A stretch of 64,000 bases of DNA from Amycolatopsis lurida (GTDB lineage: Bacteria; Actinomycetota; Actinomycetes; Mycobacteriales; Pseudonocardiaceae), in the NCBI RefSeq assembly GCF_900105055.1, contig NZ_FNTA01000004.1, positions 5,549,501 to 5,613,500 on the forward strand. Reading direction: 5' to 3'. The notes under the pieces were generated by a model. It was not told where the DNA came from. It did not search any database and saw only the letters and a list, made by a program, of their open reading frames with translations. The first letter of the stretch is position 1. Each line of letters opens with the position of its first letter. Below are positions 25,064-32,812 of the stretch, in pieces. The position numbers and the translations under genes were made by a program.

Positions 25064-25545
25064 CCACGACGACCCGGGACTTCGGTGAGCTGGAAGCCGA
25101 GTTCAACGGCTACGTCGGAGCCATCAACTACGCCACGATGGTGACCGTCGACGCCCAGAACCGCCCGCGAACCCGGGTGCTCATCCCGGTGTGGGAGAAG
25201 GTCGACGGGCGTCCGCTCGGCTGGCTGGCCACCTTTCGGACCCCGGTGAAGGCGGCCCATCTCGAAGGCAACCCGCATACCAATTTCTCTTACTGGGCAC
25301 CGGGGAACAACTCGGTGGCGGTCGACGCGGTGGCCGTCTGGGACAACGAGCCCTCGGTCAAGGAGCATGTGTGGGACCTGTACCGCAAGACCAGCCCGCG
25401 CGGCGCCGGCTACCCCCTCGGCAATTTCTGGCAGGCACCGTCCGACCCGCGGCTGCATGTGCTGCGCCTGACGCCTTGGCGGATCCAGGTGATCCGCGGT
25501 GCCGACCTGCGCAGCCGGATCTGGCGAGCGGACCGGAACCGGTAA
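25060..25545 (+). CDS. PPOX-class (FMN/F420-binding split-barrel) protein
   Basis: A 161-residue split-barrel protein with the pattern INYATMVTVDAQNRPRTRVLIPVW and GWLATFRTPVKAAHLEGNPHTNFSYWAPGNNSVAV, as in pyridoxamine-phosphate-oxidase-like flavin or F420 enzymes. It overlaps the imine reductase gene by 4 bases, so the two are co-translated. A joint redox role is suggested but not proven. Confidence 0.8.
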   Translation: MTTTTRDFGELEAEFNGYVGAINYATMVTVDAQNRPRTRVLIPVWEKVDGRPLGWLATFRTPVKAAHLEGNPHTNFSYWAPGNNSVAVDAVAVWDNEPSVKEHVWDLYRKTSPRGAGYPLGNFWQAPSDPRLHVLRLTPWRIQVIRGADLRSRIWRADRNR

Positions 25546-25552
25546 CCGGATC

Positions 25553-25600
25553 GTCGTGGGTGTTCCCGGGCCGCCGGAACGACCAGGGAACACCCACGAC
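25553..25600. terminator. 15-bp inverted repeat after the PPOX gene
   Basis: Arms 25553-25567 and 25586-25600 (GTCGTGGGTGTTCCC and its complement) enclose an 18-base loop, starting 8 bases past the PPOX stop. No T-tract. Confidence 0.65.
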
Positions 25601-25647
25601 TGTCACGCCTCACGCGAGGCGCGACGCGCACGAGGGCCGCGCGCTCG

Positions 25648-25689
25648 GTCATGAAGGGCACAGCCGACGGGACCAGGTCCCTTCATGAC
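25648..25689. terminator. 11-bp inverted repeat in convergent region
   Basis: Arms 25648-25658 (GTCATGAAGGG) and 25679-25689 are complementary around a 20-base loop. It is the second of three hairpins between the convergent PPOX and glyoxalase-like genes. Confidence 0.5.
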
Positions 25690-25698
25690 ACCCCCAGT

Positions 25699-25720
25699 GG
25701 CGGGCCCTCGCGGGCCCGCC
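25699..25720. terminator. 9-bp GC hairpin abutting the glyoxalase-like gene stop
   Basis: GGCGGGCCC (25699-25707), TCGC loop and GGGCCCGCC (25712-25720) form a tight GC stem directly after the minus-strand stop at 25721. It probably terminates the glyoxalase-like transcript. Confidence 0.65.
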
Positions 25721-26143
25721 TCAGGAGAGGCAGAGTTCGTTGCCCTCCGGGTCCGCGATCGTGATCCACTCCGCGGGCCCTTGCTTGCCGCGGTGCAGGA
25801 ACGTCGCACCGCGCGCGGTCAGCCGCTCGAGCTCGGCCTCGATCTTGCCCGCCCCCACGCGGATGTCGAGGTGCAGCCGGTTTTTGACCGTCTTCCCCTC
25901 GGGCACCAGCTGGAAGAGGAACCGCTGCCCGGTCTCCGGGTGGACGATCGCCGCGCCGTCCTTCCACACCAGGACGCCGTTGTGCGTGGTCGTCGCTTCC
26001 TCGGCGGCGTAACCCTCGGCGACCATCTCGCGGATGAACTCCTCGTTGCTCTCCTCGACCCGCCACCCGAGCATCTCGGCCCACCAGTCCGCGAGGGCGT
26101 GCGGACGGGCGGAGTCCACCGTCACCTGGAAGTCATACGCCAT
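25721..26143 (-). CDS. VOC-family (glyoxalase/bleomycin-resistance-like) protein
   Basis: A 140-residue vicinal-oxygen-chelate protein made of paired beta-alpha-beta-beta-beta units. Landmarks are FQVTVDSARPHALADWWAEMLGW at the N-terminus and RLHLDIRVGAGKIEAELERLTARGATFL near residue 90, then ITIADPEGNELCL at the end. Members act as metal-dependent lyases, dioxygenases or drug-binding resistance proteins; no substrate can be named. The upstream small gene overlaps its start by 22 bases. Confidence 0.85.
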   Translation of the reverse strand: MAYDFQVTVDSARPHALADWWAEMLGWRVEESNEEFIREMVAEGYAAEEATTTHNGVLVWKDGAAIVHPETGQRFLFQLVPEGKTVKNRLHLDIRVGAGKIEAELERLTARGATFLHRGKQGPAEWITIADPEGNELCLS

Positions 26144-26316
26144 ACCGGCACATTAACGACCCGCCCCGACAATTCCGGGCGGTCGTGCCCGCTGACCACG
26201 GTGAACCGCCATTTGTCGACCCCGCCGCCGATGATCTCGGCGTAGCGCCGGGCGCCGTCCGCGTTGGCGAAGCGCACCTGCTGCCCATTAGTGAGATGGG
26301 TGATCTTGACGGCCAT
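26122..26316 (-). CDS. Small conserved-looking hypothetical protein (64 residues)
   Basis: A 64-residue protein beginning MAVKITHLTNGQQVRF and ending PVWRMTSR. The start has GGGAGG 5 bases upstream, one of the best ribosome-binding sites in the region, which is the main reason to accept it. The sequence has alternating hydrophobic residues suggesting a small beta-rich domain, with a KWRF motif in the middle. It runs 22 bases into the glyoxalase-like gene in another frame, so the two are translationally coupled. Function unknown. Confidence 0.6.
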   Translation of the reverse strand: MAVKITHLTNGQQVRFANADGARRYAEIIGGGVDKWRFTVVSGHDRPELSGRVVNVPVWRMTSR

Positions 26317-26427
26317 CCGTGCCTCCCTGAAGTCCGGTGCCGGCCCGCGGAGCTTCCCCCTCCGGGGCCGGCGCCGACAGTAGAACACATGTTCGATGCC
26401 CGCCGCCAACCCGACCCCCCGGGCGGG

Positions 26428-26922
26428 TCATCTCCGCATGGTCACCCGCGGCCACGCGTCCAGGCCGCGGGCGATTTCGTGATCCCGGACGGCTCGCAGG
26501 CCGTCTGTGAGGCTCTCCTCGTCGAGCGTCACGAAGCCGAGCCGGGCGTAGTACGGCGCGTTCCACGGCACCTCGGCGTACGTCGTCAGCGTCAGCCCGG
26601 CGAGCCCTTCGCGCGAAGCCCACTCGGCGGCGTGCTCGATCAGCCGCCGCCCGAGGCCCCGGCGCGCGTGAGCGGGATGGACGGACACCTGCTCGATGTG
26701 GCCGTGACCGTCGACGACCTCGGCGAGCAGGTACGCCACCGGCCCGTCGCCCGCGTCCCACACCCAGGCCCGGTTCGCGCGCTGGAAGGCCGTGAGGTCC
26801 GCGATCGACGGCGGGTCGTCGTCGGCGATCGCGGCCATGCCGAGCGCACGGAACGGTTCGCCGGCGGCACGTTCGATGTCCTGGAGGGCGAGCAGGTCGT
26901 CGGAGGTGGCGAGTCGGATCAC
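26428..26922 (-). CDS. GNAT-family N-acetyltransferase
   Basis: A 164-residue GCN5-related acetyltransferase starting at GTG. Motif A for acetyl-CoA binding is VSVHPAHARRGLGRRLIEHA (R/Q-x-x-G-x-G/A type) near residues 79-98, and PYYARLGF matches the C-terminal motif B. The acceptor substrate is unknown. It lies between the small hypothetical gene and a tandem repeat tract, with no clear operon partner. Confidence 0.87.
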   Translation of the reverse strand: MIRLATSDDLLALQDIERAAGEPFRALGMAAIADDDPPSIADLTAFQRANRAWVWDAGDGPVAYLLAEVVDGHGHIEQVSVHPAHARRGLGRRLIEHAAEWASREGLAGLTLTTYAEVPWNAPYYARLGFVTLDEESLTDGLRAVRDHEIARGLDAWPRVTMRR

Positions 26923-26989
26923 GGTTCGAGTTCTACCCCGCCGCGGCGCGTGGCGGCGCGTGAATTAGAGGGCGAGGCCGGCCGGCCCC

Positions 26990-27052
26990 GTGACCGGATG
27001 GACGACACGCGTGATCAGACGGACGACACGCGTGACTGGATGGACGACACTC
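26990..27052. repeat. Three tandem 21-bp repeats
   Basis: Units at 26990-27010, 27011-27031 and 27032-27052. Each begins GTGAYC and ends GGACGACAC followed by GC, GC or TC. The two junctions between units read CACGCGTGA or CTCGCGTG, so a CACGCGTG palindrome forms where units meet. The tract lies between the GNAT start and the IclR stop, outside any supported gene. The same unit occurs twice at 47542-47583. Confidence 0.75.
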
Positions 27053-27065
27053 GCGTGGGCGCTCT

Positions 27066-27842
27066 TCAGAGGGCGAACGACGAAACGGCGCGGTGGATCC
27101 GGTTCGCGTACGACTGGAGCGCGACGATGGCCGCCCGCTTCGCGTCGTCACCGATCCGGGTGGCGGGGGCGGCCAGTGTCAGCACCGCGGGCCGGTGCCC
27201 GGTGCTCGGGATCGGCACGGAACACGACCAGACGCCGTCGTCCAGCTCGCCCCAGCTGACCGCGAACCGGTTCGCCCCGGCGCGTTTGACCTCTTCCCGC
27301 ACGCTCGGGCCGCGGCGCTGCACGATCGACGAAAGGCGCCGTTCGCGTTCGCCCTCCGGCAGCATGGCGAGCAGCATCTTGCCCGACGCGCCGGTGCCGA
27401 GCGGGACGGAATGCCCCGGCTGGAAGGTGAAACGCATCGCGCGTTCGCATTCGACGCGGTCCGCGCAGACCGCGGATTCACCGAAATGCTGGAACAGCAG
27501 CACCGTCTCACCGAGGTCGCGGGCCGCCTCCTCCATCGCCGGACGGGCCAGCCTGGCGAGATCGTTGGCCAGTTGCGCGGCCCGCGCGAGCGGCATCACC
27601 TGGCTCGTCACGTGGTAGCGCCCCGTCCTGCCCTCCTCCAGGAGCTGGAGTTCCTTCAGCAGCGCGACATAGCGGTAGGTCGTGGCGACCGGGGTGCCGA
27701 TCCTCGCCGCGAGTTCGGCGACGCTCGCGTCCCAGCGGCGTTCGGAAAAGGAGAGCAGCAGTTGCAGTACTTTGCGCGAGCTGCTGGCGCCGGGGGTCCG
27801 TTTCGGCGGGGCGGTGTCCAGGGATCGTGCGGCAGGCGTCAT
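27066..27842 (-). CDS. IclR-family transcriptional regulator
   Basis: A 258-residue regulator. Residues about 20-75 are the IclR winged helix (KVLQLLLSFSERRWDASVAELAARIGTPVATTYRYVALLKELQLL). The remainder is the effector domain with typical blocks GETVLLFQHFGESAVCADRVE and PLGTGASGKMLLA. The ATG at 27842 has AGAGG 5 bases upstream; an earlier GTG at 27866 lacks a site. It is divergent from an SDR gene across 111 bases containing a palindrome, so it probably regulates that gene and itself. Confidence 0.9.
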   Translation of the reverse strand: MTPAARSLDTAPPKRTPGASSSRKVLQLLLSFSERRWDASVAELAARIGTPVATTYRYVALLKELQLLEEGRTGRYHVTSQVMPLARAAQLANDLARLARPAMEEAARDLGETVLLFQHFGESAVCADRVECERAMRFTFQPGHSVPLGTGASGKMLLAMLPEGERERRLSSIVQRRGPSVREEVKRAGANRFAVSWGELDDGVWSCSVPIPSTGHRPAVLTLAAPATRIGDDAKRAAIVALQSYANRIHRAVSSFAL

Positions 27843-27901
27843 CTCGACCTCTCGCCGGAGAATCACGAAGAGTCAAGAAACTAGCACATTGTGTGAATTG
27901 C

Positions 27902-27920
27902 GGACCAGGGTCTTTGGTCC
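27902..27920. promoter_or_regulatory. Palindromic operator candidate between IclR and SDR genes
   Basis: GGACCA (27902-27907) and TGGTCC (27915-27920) are complementary around 7 bases. The site lies midway between the two divergent start codons. It is a plausible IclR-binding site. Confidence 0.4.
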
Positions 27921-27941
27921 ATGAACAAGCGGACTTCTTGC

Positions 27942-27947
27942 TAGGTT
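27942..27947 (+). promoter_or_regulatory. -10 box giving a leaderless SDR transcript
   Basis: TAGGTT ends 6 bases before the ATG at 27954. No good -35 is seen, as expected for an activator- or regulator-dependent promoter. Confidence 0.35.
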
Positions 27948-27953
27948 CGGCCC

Positions 27954-28862
27954 ATGGAAAAGCCATTGGCCGGCAAGATCGCGTTGGTCGCCGGGGCGAC
28001 TCGCGGGGCAGGGCGGGGAATAGCGGTCCAGCTCGGCGCCGCCGGCGCGACCGTTTACGTGACCGGTCGCAGTACCGGTTCCCGGCGATCGGAAATGAAC
28101 CGCCCGGAGACGATCGAGGAGACGGCGGCGCTCGTCGACGAGGCGGGCGGGCGCGGGATCGCGATCGCCGTGGACCATTTGGCGGCGGAGGAGGTCCGCG
28201 AACTGGTGGAACGGATCGACGCCGAACAGGGCGCGTTGGACGTGCTGGTCAACGACATCTACGGCGCGCCCATCGAGTGGGACAAGACGGTCTGGGAGTC
28301 CACTTTGGACGTCGGTCTGCGGACGTTACGGCTCGCCGTCGACACCCATGCCATCACCAGCCATTTCGCGCTCCCGCTCATGATCAGGAAGCGCGGCGCG
28401 CTGGTCGTCGAGGTCAACGACGGCACCGCCGAGTACAACTCCGGGAACTACCGGGTCTCGTTCTTCTACGACCTGGCCAAGACCGCGGTGAACCGGATGG
28501 CGTTCGCCCTCGGGCACGAATTGGAACCGCATGGCGGTACCGCGGTGTCCGTCACGCCGGGCTGGTTGCGGTCCGAAGCGATGCTCGACGCTTATCGGGT
28601 GACCGAAGAGAATTGGCGTGACGCGACGAAGGTGCAGCCGCATTTCGCCATTTCTGAAAGCCCGGCGTTCGTCGGAAGGGCGGTCGCCGCGCTGGCCGGC
28701 GACGCGGAAGTCGCCCGCTGGAACGGGAAATCGGTGTCCAGCGGCGAATTGGCGAAGGAATACGGATTCACCGACCTCGACGGCAGCCGTCCCGATTGCT
28801 GGCGCTATCTCGTCGAGGTCCAGGATCCCGGCCTGCCCGCGGACGTCACCGGCTATCGCTGA
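27954..28862 (+). CDS. SDR-family oxidoreductase
   Basis: A 302-residue short-chain dehydrogenase with a VAGATRGAGRGIA cofactor loop and TGRS after beta-2, which suggests NADP preference. The C-terminal part is longer than in classical SDRs. The usual YxxxK is replaced by FYDLAKTAVNRMAF, in which Y and K keep the family spacing (Y-D-L-A-K). Codon 125 (28326-28328) is TTA. It is divergent from the IclR gene and its 3' end overlaps the convergent PH-domain gene by 10 bases. Confidence 0.85.
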   Translation: MEKPLAGKIALVAGATRGAGRGIAVQLGAAGATVYVTGRSTGSRRSEMNRPETIEETAALVDEAGGRGIAIAVDHLAAEEVRELVERIDAEQGALDVLVNDIYGAPIEWDKTVWESTLDVGLRTLRLAVDTHAITSHFALPLMIRKRGALVVEVNDGTAEYNSGNYRVSFFYDLAKTAVNRMAFALGHELEPHGGTAVSVTPGWLRSEAMLDAYRVTEENWRDATKVQPHFAISESPAFVGRAVAALAGDAEVARWNGKSVSSGELAKEYGFTDLDGSRPDCWRYLVEVQDPGLPADVTGYR

Positions 28863-30367
28863 ACCTCCCGGCGGAGGAAGGGAGTGAGCAGACCGGGCGC
28901 CGCCTGCTCCGCCATCGCGAGCCCGGCCGATTCGCCGACGTCGACCACTTGGTAGCCGCCCTTGCCCGCCGCGATCGGGGCCGTCACGGTGATCAATCCG
29001 GCGCGGCGCTGGAAGAACGAGCGGCTGACGACGACGCCGGTGAGGCCCTCGCGCCGGATCGCCACCGTCGCCCGCGCGAGCGAACCCGACCGGCTGACCA
29101 GGTACCGCCCGACGATCGCGTGGCCGAGATTGCGGTAGCGGTCCCAGCCCACCAGTGCGGCGAGCGGGACAAGGCCGAGCGCGACCTGCCACATCCACGA
29201 CGGCAGGAAGTCGATCCACGCCAAGCCGAACAGGGCGGCGGCCAGGATCAGCACGCCACCCACCGCGCGGGTCAGCCGCCTGGTCAGTGCCCGCCGGGGA
29301 TGCCGGTTCAGCGGGACGGTGGCCGGGTCGAAGTTCTCGCGCAGCACTTCGGCCGCGACCTCGTGGACCCGGCCGACGGGCGCGGGCGGCAGCAGAAGCC
29401 CGCCGCCCTTGTCCCCGCCCTTGCCCTCACGCAGCCCGCCGACGATCGCGGTGAGCCGCGCCCCGCCCGCGATCCGCAGCGGCAGCGGCTCCTTCACTTC
29501 GACGCCGCGAAGCCGTTCTTCTTCGATGGACACCGAACGCGTGGTGATCAGCCCGCGCCGGACGTGCAGGGTGCCCTCCGTCTCCCGGGTGAGCTTGAAG
29601 TTCCAGAACGACAGCACGTAGCCGCCGACGGAAAGCAGGGAGACGACCACGAGCAGGGCGACCGCCGCGACGACCACGATCAGCCACACCGCCGTGTTCG
29701 CCAGATCGTCCATGAGATCCCGCAGCGGGCCGACGTTCTCCGGGGCGATGTCCAGCTGGTGCGCGAAATGCCAGACCGCGGCGAAGATCGCGCCCACCAC
29801 GGCGAGCCCGGACAGTGTGAACGGCGCGTACCGCACCCACCTGCGGTCGACCACCGCCACGACCTGCTCAGGAGGCGGGGCGGTCTCGGTGATCTCCTTG
29901 CGGTGCAAGAGAACCGTGCGCAAGCGGTGGGCCTCGGCCTGGCTGACGGCGTCGAGCACCAGCTGGTCGCCGTTCGCGCCCTGGGCGGGTGAATGCCGTC
30001 CGGTGCCGATGCGCACGGCGCTGAGGGAGAACAAACGGTGCTTGGGTTCCGAGGTGACGTCGACCGTGCGCACCCGGTCCAGCGGGATCGCGCGATGCTT
30101 GCGCAGCAACAGGCCCGTGGTCCATTCCACCTGACCGTCGGCGATGCGGTACCGGGAAGTGAGCACGTGCGAGACACCGACGAGCACGGTCAGCGCGGTG
30201 ACGCCTAGCCCGAACCACTCCCAGCCGTTGCCCCGGCCGAGGATCACCGTCCCGATCAGCACCGGCAGCGATTTGACGACGTCGAGCACCGGCCGGATCA
30301 GCAGCATCCGGCGATCGAGCCGGCGCCACTGGCCGACGGCGGCGTCCGATGGTGCCTCGGTGCTCAT
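28853..30367 (-). CDS. Membrane protein with bacterial PH (YdbT-like) domains
   Basis: A 504-residue protein with several transmembrane segments arranged in pairs (about residues 25-65, 175-250 and 365-405) and interspersed bacterial PH-type domains, visible as RYRIADGQVEWTTGLLLRKHRAIPLDRVRTVDV and RGLITTRSVSIEEERLRGVEV. It matches the YdbT type of the bPH2 family. The start overlaps the stop of the smaller PH gene as ATGA. In Bacillus the YdbS/YdbT pair affects resistance to antimicrobial compounds; the role here is not known. Confidence 0.85.
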   Translation of the reverse strand: MSTEAPSDAAVGQWRRLDRRMLLIRPVLDVVKSLPVLIGTVILGRGNGWEWFGLGVTALTVLVGVSHVLTSRYRIADGQVEWTTGLLLRKHRAIPLDRVRTVDVTSEPKHRLFSLSAVRIGTGRHSPAQGANGDQLVLDAVSQAEAHRLRTVLLHRKEITETAPPPEQVVAVVDRRWVRYAPFTLSGLAVVGAIFAAVWHFAHQLDIAPENVGPLRDLMDDLANTAVWLIVVVAAVALLVVVSLLSVGGYVLSFWNFKLTRETEGTLHVRRGLITTRSVSIEEERLRGVEVKEPLPLRIAGGARLTAIVGGLREGKGGDKGGGLLLPPAPVGRVHEVAAEVLRENFDPATVPLNRHPRRALTRRLTRAVGGVLILAAALFGLAWIDFLPSWMWQVALGLVPLAALVGWDRYRNLGHAIVGRYLVSRSGSLARATVAIRREGLTGVVVSRSFFQRRAGLITVTAPIAAGKGGYQVVDVGESAGLAMAEQAAPGLLTPFLRREVQR

Positions 30368-30861
30368 GTCGCGTCACCGGGAGTGGCCTGCGTGGTCTTC
30401 GTGAGTTCCGCGGCCAGCTTCAGCGCCTCGGCGTGGTCGAGACCGGCGATCTTGACCGGGCCCGCGGCCGACGCCGTCGTCACGGTGATCTTCGCCAGCC
30501 GGAACAACTGCTCGACCGGGTCGCGTTCGATGTCGACGGTCTGGATCCGCGAGATCGGCGCGATCCGCCAGTCCTGGCTGAGCCAGCCTTCCTGGGTGTA
30601 CACGGCCTCGCCGGTGACCTCCCAGCGGTGGATCCGGTAGCGCCACTGCGGCATGACCAGCAGATGCAGCGGTGCGATCACGCAGGAGATCGTCAAGGTC
30701 ACCGTGAGCCACGTCGGCGCGTCGTCGCTCGTGAGGACGAACACCGCTTGCGCGGCGATGAGGATCACCCAGCCGACCGAGGCCCACACCGTCCAGTAAC
30801 CGATGGCGCGCCTGCTCACCCGATTGGCGGGCGGGCGCAGGCCGAGCATCTCTTCTGTCAC
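30364..30861 (-). CDS. Small membrane protein with PH domain (YdbS-like)
   Basis: A 165-residue protein with two transmembrane helices (AIGYWTVWASVGWVILIAAQAVFVL and LTVTLTISCVIAPLHLLVMP) followed by one bPH2 domain (YRIHRWEVTGEAVYTQEGWLSQDWRIAPISRIQTVDIERD). It pairs with the following larger PH protein through a 4-base overlap. The GTG at 30861 is chosen because of the GGAGG-rich stretch just upstream; an ATG at 30849 is possible. Confidence 0.82.
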   Translation of the reverse strand: MTEEMLGLRPPANRVSRRAIGYWTVWASVGWVILIAAQAVFVLTSDDAPTWLTVTLTISCVIAPLHLLVMPQWRYRIHRWEVTGEAVYTQEGWLSQDWRIAPISRIQTVDIERDPVEQLFRLAKITVTTASAAGPVKIAGLDHAEALKLAAELTKTTQATPGDAT

Positions 30862-31009
30862 CCCTCCACCCTGCACCACCCCGGAGTGGACCGCCCGCGC
30901 CAACTGTCACGGACCGATAGGATCCGAGCCACCGTCGGCGGAATGGATACCCCCTATCGGGGCGTTGGCATCCTGTGGACGGTCGTACCCACGAAACCTG
31001 GAGGATCTG

Positions 31010-31930
31010 GTGGCGCTGGACCCGGAAGACCTGTACGAGGTGGACTCGGACGTCCCTGACCTCGGCGGGGCCGTGCTCCTGCACTACTTCGACGGCTTCA
31101 TGGACGCGGGTTCGGCGGGCAGGCTCGTCGTCGAGCAGCTCCTGAACTCCTCCGAACACCGGGTGATCGCGCGGTTCGACGTGGACCGCCTCATCGATTA
31201 CCGGTCGCGGCGTCCGGCGATGACCTACTCGATCGACCACTGGGACGCCTACGACGCCCCCGAACTGGTCGTCCGCCTGCTGCACGACGCCGACGGCGTG
31301 CCGTTCCTGCTGCTCACCGGGCCGGAACCGGACCACGACTGGGAGCGGTTCTGCGCGGCGGTGCGCGGGCTGGTCGAACGCTGGGACGTCCGGCTCACCA
31401 CCGGTTTCCACGGCATCCCGATGGGCGCGCCGCATACGCGCCCGCTCGGCGTGACCGCGCACGCGACGCGGAACGAACTCGTCGGTGACCACCGCCCGCT
31501 GCCCAACCGGATGCAGGTGCCGGGCAGTATCGCCGGGCTGCTGGAGTTCCGGTTCGGCGAGTGGGGGCACGACGCGTCGGGGTTCGCGGCGCACGTGCCG
31601 CATTACCTGGAGGACTCGACGTACCCGAGCGCCGCGCTGAACCTGCTCGGCGCCGTCGCCGCGGCGACCGGGCTGAACCTGCCGGACGGGGAACTGCGGA
31701 AGGCGTCGCACGAGGCGGAAGCGGAAATCGCCCGCCAGGTCGCCGGATCGGAGAAGGTCGCCGAAGTCGTGCGCGCGCTGGAGCAGCAGTACGACACGTT
31801 CATGGAGGCGTCCGGCAAGGAAAGCCTGCTCGCGGAGTCGGTCGAGCACATGCCGACCGCCGAGGAACTGGGCAACCAGTTCGAGCGGTTCCTGGCCGAG
31901 CAGAACGGCGGGGACGCCCCAGAGCGCTGA
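31010..31930 (+). CDS. PAC2-family protein
   Basis: A 306-residue cytoplasmic protein of the PAC2 (proteasome assembly chaperone 2-like) family common in actinobacteria. Landmarks are LLHYFDGFMDAGSAG, ARFDVDRLIDYRSRRP, and GFHGIPMGAPHTRP, then PGSIAGLLEF. The C-terminal 60 residues are helical and acidic. The GTG at 31010 has GGAGG 5 bases upstream, while a longer open frame to 30803 overlaps the divergent PH gene. Actinobacterial members are not functionally defined; a role with the actinobacterial proteasome is only a guess. Confidence 0.85.
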   Translation: MALDPEDLYEVDSDVPDLGGAVLLHYFDGFMDAGSAGRLVVEQLLNSSEHRVIARFDVDRLIDYRSRRPAMTYSIDHWDAYDAPELVVRLLHDADGVPFLLLTGPEPDHDWERFCAAVRGLVERWDVRLTTGFHGIPMGAPHTRPLGVTAHATRNELVGDHRPLPNRMQVPGSIAGLLEFRFGEWGHDASGFAAHVPHYLEDSTYPSAALNLLGAVAAATGLNLPDGELRKASHEAEAEIARQVAGSEKVAEVVRALEQQYDTFMEASGKESLLAESVEHMPTAEELGNQFERFLAEQNGGDAPER

Positions 31931-31949
31931 GTCCCACGTTGGCCCGCAA

Positions 31950-32004
31950 GTACATGAAGGCCCCCTTCACCGCGTCTAGCGCAATGAAGGGGGCCTTCAT
32001 GTAC
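31950..32004. terminator. 20-bp perfect inverted repeat between convergent genes
   Basis: Arms 31950-31969 and 31985-32004 are perfectly complementary around 15 bases. Each arm contains the near-palindrome TGAAGG-CCC-CCTTCA. It sits between the convergent PAC2 and NAD(P)-binding genes and probably terminates both. Confidence 0.75.
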
Positions 32005-32015
32005 CGCGGTGAGAC

Positions 32016-32669
32016 TCAGTGGTCGATCGCGACCATGACCCGTGAATGCTTCGGCCGCTCGATCTCGTCGACCAGCGCGACCGCGAGATCCGCGTAGGAG
32101 AACGGCCCCGCGTCCGCCGCGCGCGGCAGCACCCGGTGGTCCCCGCTGCGGTATTCGCCGGTGCGTTCGGCGCGCTCGTCGAGCATCACCGGCGGCGGCG
32201 CGACGACCACCCAGTCGAGCCCGTCGCCGGACGCACGGAAGACCTCCAGTTCCGCCGTGTGCCCGAGCGAGAACTCGCGGTGTTCGGGCGGCCAGCCCGG
32301 CTGGTCGTGGAAGGCGACGCCCGGTGCGATCTCCAGTGCCGACCCGACGCCGACGACGACCAGTCTCGCGACACCGGCCCGGCCGAGGCCGTCGATCAGC
32401 GCGTGCGCGGCGGCCGGGTAGTACTCGCGTGACGGGAGATCCGCGCGGTAGAGGGAACTGATCGCGGCATCGTGCCCGGCGGCGGCCTCCGCGACGTCGT
32501 CCGCGACGGTGGCGTCGGCGGCGATCAAGGTGACATCGTCCCCGGCGAGATCCGGGTGCCTGCCGGGATCCCGCACGGCGGCGGTGACCTGGTGCCCGCG
32601 GCTCACTGCTTCGGCGACGGCACGGCGCCCGCCGCGTCCGCCCGCCCCGAAGATGACGATCCTGCTCAT
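32016..32669 (-). CDS. NAD(P)H-binding atypical SDR (NmrA-like)
   Basis: A 217-residue atypical short-chain dehydrogenase. The nucleotide loop IVIFGAGGRGGRRAVAEAVSRGHQVTAAVRDP is at the N-terminus. A Tyr/Lys dyad is not clear, as in NmrA-type NADP sensors and flavin-reductase-like proteins. No operon partner is seen. It could be a redox sensor or a quinone-type reductase. Confidence 0.82.
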   Translation of the reverse strand: MSRIVIFGAGGRGGRRAVAEAVSRGHQVTAAVRDPGRHPDLAGDDVTLIAADATVADDVAEAAAGHDAAISSLYRADLPSREYYPAAAHALIDGLGRAGVARLVVVGVGSALEIAPGVAFHDQPGWPPEHREFSLGHTAELEVFRASGDGLDWVVVAPPPVMLDERAERTGEYRSGDHRVLPRAADAGPFSYADLAVALVDEIERPKHSRVMVAIDH

Positions 32670-32800
32670 CGTGCTCCCCTTTTTTCCGTGCCGGCACCCG
32701 AGTGTCGGCGGTGATCGCGATGCTAGGAGCGGACCCCTCGGTTACCGCAACGAAACCGGCTCCGCGCCTTCTGGCACCGTTCACCCGAAAGGTGCTGGTG

Positions 32801-32806
32801 TATCGT
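32801..32806 (+). promoter_or_regulatory. -10 box giving a leaderless methyltransferase transcript
   Basis: TATCGT ends 6 bases before the ATG at 32813. A weak GTTCAC lies 16 bases upstream. No Shine-Dalgarno sequence is present. Confidence 0.35.
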
Positions 32807-32812
32807 CCCGGG

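Noticed and set aside
26933..27151. Minus-strand open frame through the 21-bp repeats
   Set aside because: The repeat period is a multiple of three, so any frame stays open; there is no start signal and it overlaps the IclR gene.
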